This document shows, in pieces, positions 59,101-64,000 of a stretch of 64,000 bases of DNA. The stretch's first letter is position 1. Every line of letters starts with the position of its first letter. The translations under genes were made by a program, and so were the position numbers. Under the pieces are notes generated by a model. The model made no database searches. It had not been told where the DNA came from and worked only from the letters and a program-made list of their open reading frames with translations. The DNA comes from Halichondria panicea (Eukaryota > Porifera > Demospongiae > Suberitida > Halichondriidae), in NCBI RefSeq assembly GCF_963675165.1, contig NC_087391.1, positions 2,065,001 to 2,129,000 of the forward strand, in the 5' to 3' direction.

Positions 59101-62100
59101 GGTTACCTGTAGAGAGTTACGAGGAGGCGGGCGGCCTTGTGTGAGAGGGTGCGGTCTCCCCTAGCAAAGCACGCATGTAGCAAGGACGTCAGGAAAACAG
59201 AGAGGGAGTTCACCAGCAAAGAGTAACCTTCACTGAAAGGGGATGGATCAACGGAATAATTTAACATCCAAAAAAGATTGTTACTGTATATCTTCTAATT
59301 TATCGGACACTTCTAATTACCCCGGACACTCTTTTGGGCAATTTTCGTTGTTCTAATACAACGGACACTCCAGTGCTTTAATATTACATTTGTTCTAAAT
59401 ATCCGGACAATACCCTTGAAAAGTTGATAGACGGCAAAAGACTTAGAGTGGTACAGTTAGATAGCTTTGAGAGCTAGTTTTAGATAGCTAGTGCAACTAT
59501 TCAGTCGCACACTGTTCTATTAAACTTAGCTAGCTCGCATGCAGCTGCTTGCTTGTTCTAATTATTCCGGACACTTTGCATGCTGTATAAAAATCTGTTC
59601 CAATTATACCCGGACAATTTCCAAAATAATTATTTTTGCTGTCCGATAAACTAGAAGATATACGGTAGTTATCCATAAAATCCCATCCAAAATTCAGATA
59701 CTACATGTAGTAATTTAGAGTATCGGCACAAGACTGAAAATGGCATTCTGCACGTTATTTTTAACAGACATGCAAAGGTACTGACTCAAGCGTAGAGAGG
59801 TTTTCAATGGTATCCCACGCATGCGTACAAATGTTGATATTGCACCTGTTAGGAGTGTTGCAATGCAGGCATGCTATCCAACAGAGGAGATCGAGTACTT
59901 GAGTTACTACTCTTTTACTAAGCAAGTCGGCTGCTTCGAGAGGTCGTTCCCCCTCTTTGACCACACCCCCACAAGCAATGATGGCCAACTTTGTCATGAA
60001 GAGGGGGTCACACACAAGCAGGGGGAGGAGTTTTGGGGACATTAAAGGGCCAAGGTCAGTGAGGGGTCGAGAGGACTTGTGGAGGGTGACAGAGAGTGTT
60101 GCCTGGGTGAGGTAACAGACATGTGTGTGTGTGTGATAATTATGATTAAAGTAGGGATGTGAGTTTCCAAGTAAGTACATGTACATGCATGTAGAGACGG
60201 AGCACATGTACGTACATGCATGTAGAGACGGAGCACATGTACGTATCATACCCAAAAGTCACTACAATGTAATGCACTGTAATTATAAGTCACACTTGTG
60301 ACTCTTTAGACTGATTGCGGAGATGAAGGGATGCTTTCTGTTCATGTTACATGTACATCTGTTTGTGTCTTAAACAACTTTAATTATATGTCTATGGGGT
60401 ATCAATCCAACGTAACAGCCCACCCCCTCCCAGGAAGTTACTGTACACTATTATGCACAAGTGAATTTGTAAAGCTTACACATACAGTACTAACCTAACC
60501 AATCACAACACGAAAAGGTACATGCATGTGCATGTGTTGTATGGTACACATACATGTATGTAACAATGCGTGTACAAGGGATGCATGGGCATCTAATTGC
60601 CCATGCATCGTCTAATTACCTGCACTGAAACAAACTTGGACTTCGTTTGGTCATTAGGAGGTTGCTTGACGTAATGCCGAAAGGCCTTAGTCCGCCACGC
60701 CCCTCTTGTTGCCGTGGTATCAGTCAAAGGCTCAGCCGAGAAAGACACCTTGTTGTAGTTGGGTGCAAATAAATCTTCAAACAAGAGCCATAAAATGGGT
60801 GGGGCAGTCACAGCCAAAAGTGGATGTGATAGAACAACAGTCAGTGATTTCCCGGTAATGTCCACTAGCGACTTTATTTTGATTGGACCCAAGAGGGTGT
60901 CGCATTCTGATGGGTCAGTGCTAGTGGGTGTGGTCCATTTTGGGCGGAGTAGAGAGAGGGAGGCTGTCTCTTTCAGACACTGGGAGCTGGCAATATTGAG
61001 TGTGATCGCTATGGACGATATGGGGTACTCAGAATGGGGGACGGGGGACAGTTCAAACTTGTACCTGCACCTGTAGTGGGCGAACACTCATTACCGGCAC
61101 ATTCCTACCAGCACAGCACATTTACATACAATATGTGAGGCTAAGAAACCTTCCAGCATGTTGAAAGATACATGGGTTTTAGTATTGGCCTAGAAACGAC
61201 ATTATTTAGATACCACAAAGGCAGCTAACCCACTTACTTCGTTCTGGAGCTGATGCCAGAGGGGGGTTGGTACAGCCACACCCTCCCAGTCTGCCACGCC
61301 TTCTTATTTCCTGTCACAGCTTTGCCACGCCCACCATTAAACAAATGAGAGGGGCTTCCCCTGTGGTACTGGTGGAGGGAGATCTGTCGCCAGTCTTGAG
61401 GGGTGGAACCAGTGAACTCGATACCCTCAGGGGATGACTCTGTTAGTACCGATAACTGATCCAGCTCGGAGGGAGTCAAGGAACGAGTCTGGAGATCTGT
61501 AGGAAGAAATTGATAAATTGTAAATGCTGGTTGAAACCATTGCACTTAAGGCACGAGGTACATGTACATGTACCTCGTGCCTAAGTAACTGTGTACTAAA
61601 GTAGCAATTATGCACAGCAGACTAATACATGTACACGCAGACAATGCCCTTCTCTTTTCTGTACACAAAACGTCGAGTTGGTATCAATATACATGTATCC
61701 ATATGACAGACATTAGGACACACCACAATCGATGCCTTGAAGGCACCACAGTACAATGCTTATTTCGTAGATCTAGCTCACAATGTATATCTAGCAAAAC
61801 AACAGGGCACAATCATGAAGGTAATTTTAAATTTTACTCACCTTGTTTGAGATCCTCCATCTTGATTTGTTTTGTCTCATCACTCCCCTTGTCTAGTCCG
61901 AGCATCCAGAGTTTCCCGTTGCTAGTAGTCACGGCCAGCTGGCACGTTGCCGGGCAATACGTACAGTCCACCATACGACTAGTAGGATCCTCACAGTTGG
62001 AGCATTGGTAGGTAGCTACCGGCAACGGGGAGGGTAGGCTGACATCATACACTACCACTCGACCACTTCCAAAGAGGACTGCAAGAAGAATAGGATTGTT

Positions 62101-63551
62101 TGAGTCTTCGGAGTGAGTTTCACTGTTATCAGAAAGAGCTCTTATGCAAACAACCGGTTCGTCCACTGGTATCACACAGAAAGAGCTTGCCGTAATGTGT
62201 CCATTTTGACTGAGTGAGATCACAAACAAAGTACAAGTGGAAGAGTCACTTTTATCCTCTTTTAAGATGGAATCTGAAGTCGATACTGTACAACTGACAG
62301 CAAGTAGCCGACCGCTATCCAGGGGTACAATTTGCCTTATTTGTGGCAACCCCTCAAAATCACTCGGAACAATGTCATTCCCTAGTGAAAAGCTTTGTGA
62401 ATATTCTAAGGTGGCAGGCAACTCAGGATCGTCAGTGCCGGCTTTACTGGGAGCTTCCCACGATTGATTAGAGTAGACCGGTGGCTGCATCGACGGATGA
62501 TCCATCAACGGTATATATTCAGGGTCAAGGTCTATGGCAATGGGAGATATATAGGTAGACGGTGGCTTCTGTGATTTTCTCTTTTTGCGAATTTTTGAGC
62601 AGACTTTGTGTAGCATCAGCATTGCGACACATTTGTTGTCTCTAAATATGGTTACGCCTGTAATTAGAACAGCTGTACAAATTTCGGGAGTTGATGTAGA
62701 CAATACATGTTTCTCAACAGATACAACAGACAAGGCAGTGACGTGAAAACGTCTCTTCTTGCTAACGGGCTCTGTTTCAGGGTCCTCTGAAAATTTCATT
62801 TTCACATCTTCTTCAATGGTTTGTTCTGAGCTAATATCCGTGGAATCAGTGTCAGTCGGACTAGAAGGTTGAAGAGAGGGATTCACTAAAACAGTGTCTT
62901 TAGTATCTGGGGTGAGTTCAATGGTAGGCATAGAGGATGGGGTGCCTTCGGTTTCAACAGCTGCTGATATTTGATTCGTGTTAGGGTCTTTATTGATAAT
63001 CGATGACTGTTCGACATCTTTAATATGCTCTGGCAGTGGATCAGGTGGAGCTGGTGTGTCTACTAACAATGGCACAGTGGCCTGTTGAAAGGTGGCGTCT
63101 TCGTCCTGTGAGTGCGATGATGAGGGGCTGCTGTCTGAGGTAAGAGGAACGGCCATGTCCAGGTACATCGAGACGTGGTCCTCTGTCAGATCAAGATGAG
63201 CGTGTTCCTACAGCAGAATAGTATGTAAATCGTAAAATTATTATTAATTATTATAGTACAGATCCAGGCTAGGTGATTTGTGTGTTACATGTAGTTAACA
63301 CACAAATCTAAAAACCTATACTTACTATGATAAAGAGTCCTCTGTCCAGATCCCAGACTGCTATTCGTCCTTGTTCCGTTCCAAGTGCCACTAGCCCGGT
63401 TCCAATACTAGTGGACATACAGCATACAGTGTCCCTGTCATGGGTATATTCCGATGCAGGATGGGAGGACTCGGTGATAGCCAGAGGCACATTGGCCGTG
63501 TATTCCCCTCTCACAAAGCGGCACTGGAAGGCGTGGCGTTCGTGTTCAGAC
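37810..63551 (-). CDS. BIRC6: BIRC6 (BRUCE/Apollon), giant E2/E3 ubiquitin ligase, 3' 28 exons
   Basis: Exons (minus): 63551-63326, 63207-61842, 61496-61238, 61070-60620, 60102-59786, 59232-59107, 58919-58671, 58307-57329, 57101-56401, 55815-55407, 55074-54847, 54632-53092, 52868-52681, 52463-51218, 51028-50891, 50694-50476, 50225-50082, 49524-48156, 47994-47844, 47670-47445, 47262-46973, 45340-45139, 43373-42808, 41965-41745, 40901-40740, 40452-40375, 40220-40032, 38004-37810. All are GT-AG, with phases that agree throughout: 4,144 residues. Landmarks are [13 protein letters not shown] (BIR end), ICRFIKVTFIGR and [10 protein letters not shown] (scaffold), [24 protein letters not shown], and the UBC domain with [13 protein letters not shown]6 is a cytosolic, membrane-associated inhibitor that ubiquitinates caspases, SMAC and LC3 with UBA6 as E1. 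The 5' exons lie beyond the window. Confidence 0.95.
38134..38542. mobile_element. MITE with 55-bp TIRs and 9-bp target duplication (BIRC6 last intron)
   Basis: The element starts TAGTCTCGCGAGCAGAC and ends GTCTGCTCGCGAGACTA. The arms continue through ACGTCTGGTAACTATTGCAG. It is flanked by GGTGTCATA on both sides (38125-38133, 38543-38551), an exact 9-bp duplication. Length 409 bp, no coding capacity. The 9-bp target size points to Mutator-like elements. Confidence 0.85.
38888..39383. repeat. TIR element in BIRC6 last intron
   Basis: GATACGTGCAGGAAAGAGAG and AGGGATTAGCAAC at the left recur inverted (TTGCCAATCCCTCTCTTTCC, TGTATCTAT) at the right. A second inner match is CTGTGTTTCCCTGCGG against GGGAAACACGGATG. 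About 500 bp. Confidence 0.6.
39570..39640. repeat. Possible pogo/Tigger-type element end
   Basis: AATAGACTCTCGTTAATCTG followed by GCCACCCCTGGGACAGTG resembles the start of pogo/Tigger-type DNA transposons and their MITEs. No right end was identified. A TACCGTATAG-like end lies nearby at 39869. Confidence 0.35.
40032..40901 (-). other. BIRC6: UBC (E2) catalytic domain of BIRC6, three exons
   Basis: Exons 40901-40740, 40452-40375 and 40220-40032 encode the E2 core: [72 protein letters not shown] and [10 protein letters not shown]. The catalytic cysteine is the C of [10 protein letters not shown], the first full codon after GTG in exon 40452. The HPN triad of ordinary E2s is replaced by FNPNLYNDG, as in animal BIRC6. 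All elements needed for thioester formation appear present. The following exon (38004-37810) gives the C-terminal helical tail. Confidence 0.95.
41015..41535 (+). repeat. TGCCTCGG interspersed repeat, long copy (BIRC6 intron)
   Basis: Starts ATGCCTCGGTGCGCATGCAC, has a (TG)n tract at 41055-41099, then about 400 bp matching 2640-3130 inverted (for example GTAGTTAGCTCTGCATTAGA and CAATTGTTTTTAACAACAATC), and ends GCATCAGCACCCGCAGTGC. A BIRC6 intron hosts it without touching the neighbouring splice sites. Confidence 0.75.
42086..42104. repeat. Poly-A tract
   Basis: A run of about 19 A residues in a BIRC6 intron. No retroposed body can be identified directly upstream. Confidence 0.7.
43671..44813. 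mobile_element. 1.14-kb near-palindromic foldback with ATTGTCAATAATTATC repeats (BIRC6 intron)
   Basis: The termini ATGGCGCTCCATTTGTTTCA and TGAAACAAATGGAGCGCCAT are inverted copies. The two arms match over about 500 bp each, around a centre of roughly 60 bp near 44195. The outer half of each arm consists of about ten degenerate units of 20-22 bp built on ATTGTCAATAATTATC or ATTGTCAATGATT. The inner half is unique (AGTACGTGTTCTGGGGAGGT and so on). ACAATAC flanks both sides (43664-43670, 44814-44820). No coding capacity. Confidence 0.88.
44870..44981. mobile_element. 112-bp MITE with 23-bp TIRs (BIRC6 intron)
   Basis: Starts CAGGTGGCATATACGGCACC and ends GGTGCCGTATATGCCACCTG. The arms are 23 bp and perfect, and the interior is 66 bp. 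It lies 56 bp beyond the large foldback. Confidence 0.85.
45385..45800. repeat. 33-bp tandem repeat, about 12 units (BIRC6 intron)
   Basis: The unit is CTAAGCTGTAGGTACGTGCA plus GCAATCATACGTAC, with sporadic shorter units lacking GT. The array begins 45 bp from the acceptor side of exon 45340-45139. A larger 170-bp segment following the array (45759-45935) is duplicated at 46018-46203. Confidence 0.9.
45759..46203 (+). repeat. 170-bp direct duplication
   Basis: GTAACTAATCTGTAGGTAGC through GACAGGAACATGTACATATA at 45759-45935 recurs at 46045-46200 with small indels. The spacer is TACATA-rich. Intronic to BIRC6. Confidence 0.75.
56003..56212. repeat. Palindromic MITE, TACCGTATAGCG family (BIRC6 intron)
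   Basis: Begins TACCGTATAGCGGGTAATTT and ends AAATTACCCTCTCTAGGGTA. Internal inverted blocks are GACAAAATATTCGTGGTT and ACCACGAATATTTTGTC. About 210 bp. Confidence 0.75.
59282..59667. repeat. TIR element with CGGACA motifs (BIRC6 intron)
   Basis: Begins TACTGTATATCTTCTAATTT and ends CTAGAAGATATACGGTA, with ATCGGACAC and TGTCCGAT just inside. The motif TCTAAT-nn-CCGGACA is repeated several times in both halves. 386 bp, no coding capacity. Confidence 0.7.
63326..63551 (-). other. BIRC6: Exon encoding the C-terminal end of the BIRC6 BIR domain
   Basis: This exon opens with [17 protein letters not shown], which holds the His and Cys zinc ligands closing a BIR fold (H-x6-C type). It continues into the propeller strand [20 protein letters not shown]. 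The preceding zinc ligands (CxxC) must be in an exon to the right of the window, since 63552-64000 contains only intron and repeat. Confidence 0.85.
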
Positions 63552-64000
63552 CTGGGAGGGTGGGTAGTAGTTTGATCGTGGTAGACTGTGTTGATATACA
63601 TGTAGGCAAGAAGATATGGAAATAATAGGAAAACCTCTCTATAATTATGCCTCGGTGCGCATGCGCAAGCGAGGTATACGGTAGTGTGTTTGTGTGTCTG
63701 TCTGTACTGTGTGTCAGTGTTTGTAGACTGCTACAGCTGCTCAAGGTAGCCTCGTCCCCAGGCTTTATTTTCTTGTTCTTGTCTGTTCTCTCAATATAAA
63801 TGAGCTAGAGATGATGGGAGGCACTAAAGAAGGACATGATGGACGTAAAAGAAAAAGTAAAGCCTGGTATGCGAAGTCGCGTGATCCACATACATTTTTA
63901 TGAACGTGGGCGATATGTATCCCACAATCGTGACGTAGAGTATTCCCCCACGCATTAATTAAGACTCTAAGAAAATCTACCGAAGGCCAGGATCTAGGAG
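63552..64000. other. BIRC6 intron with repeat fragments at window edge
   Basis: 63647-63746 is a partial TGCCTCGG repeat with a TG tract. At 63751 TAGCCTCGTCCCCAGGCT resembles the hairpin-family terminus, with AAAGCCTGG at about 63860 as a possible partner. No exon is recognised. Confidence 0.45.

Overview
The window looks like nuclear DNA of an early-branching animal, most likely a demosponge. The genes carry many short GT-AG introns, the DNA is AT-rich, and intergenic and intronic space is packed with small inverted-repeat elements. The gene set (BIRC6, WDR74, FCF1, six-repeat tectonin lectins, a divergent 7TM receptor family, a GT92 glycosyltransferase, a Ty3/gypsy remnant) is metazoan. 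The species assignment is inference; no marker in the window fixes it.

Layout. 1-1.5 kb: the first two coding exons of a WDR74-like ribosome-biogenesis gene on the minus strand, running off the left edge. 1.6-7 kb: a nest of foldback elements and MITEs. 7.6-8.9 kb: an intact single-exon GT92 glycosyltransferase. 10.0-12.1 kb: a decayed gypsy-type pol fragment on the minus strand. 12.6-14.9 kb: a roughly 100-bp minisatellite interrupted by a MITE that is itself interrupted by a hairpin element. 15.7-17.5 kb: an exon-intron remnant of a cysteine-cluster gene. 17.55-18.12 kb: a frameshifted partial copy of the GT92 gene. 18.35-20.40 kb: a six-exon TauD/TfdA-like dioxygenase. 20.86-22.14 kb: FCF1 (rRNA processing). 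22.6-25.8 kb: two secreted tectonin lectin genes, one with an in-frame stop. 26.5-34.0 kb: three copies of one 7TM receptor gene, of which only the middle one is open. 37.8-63.6 kb: the 3' 28 exons of BIRC6 on the minus strand, with many transposon-derived inserts in its introns.

The BIRC6 model is the strongest result. Twenty-eight exons with canonical splice sites join in one continuous frame of 4,144 codons, from the last zinc ligands of the BIR domain to the ubiquitin-conjugating (UBC) domain and stop codon. Its 5' end, with most of the BIR domain, lies beyond the right edge. FCF1 and WDR74 both act in ribosome assembly, but they are far apart and nothing suggests joint control. The lectin and receptor clusters are local duplications in which some copies have decayed.

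No clear new enzymatic or defence system was found. The most unusual material is the mobile-element architecture: foldbacks with internal tandem repeats, a 9-10-bp target-duplication hairpin family, and an insertion whose empty site is preserved by neighbouring satellite units.
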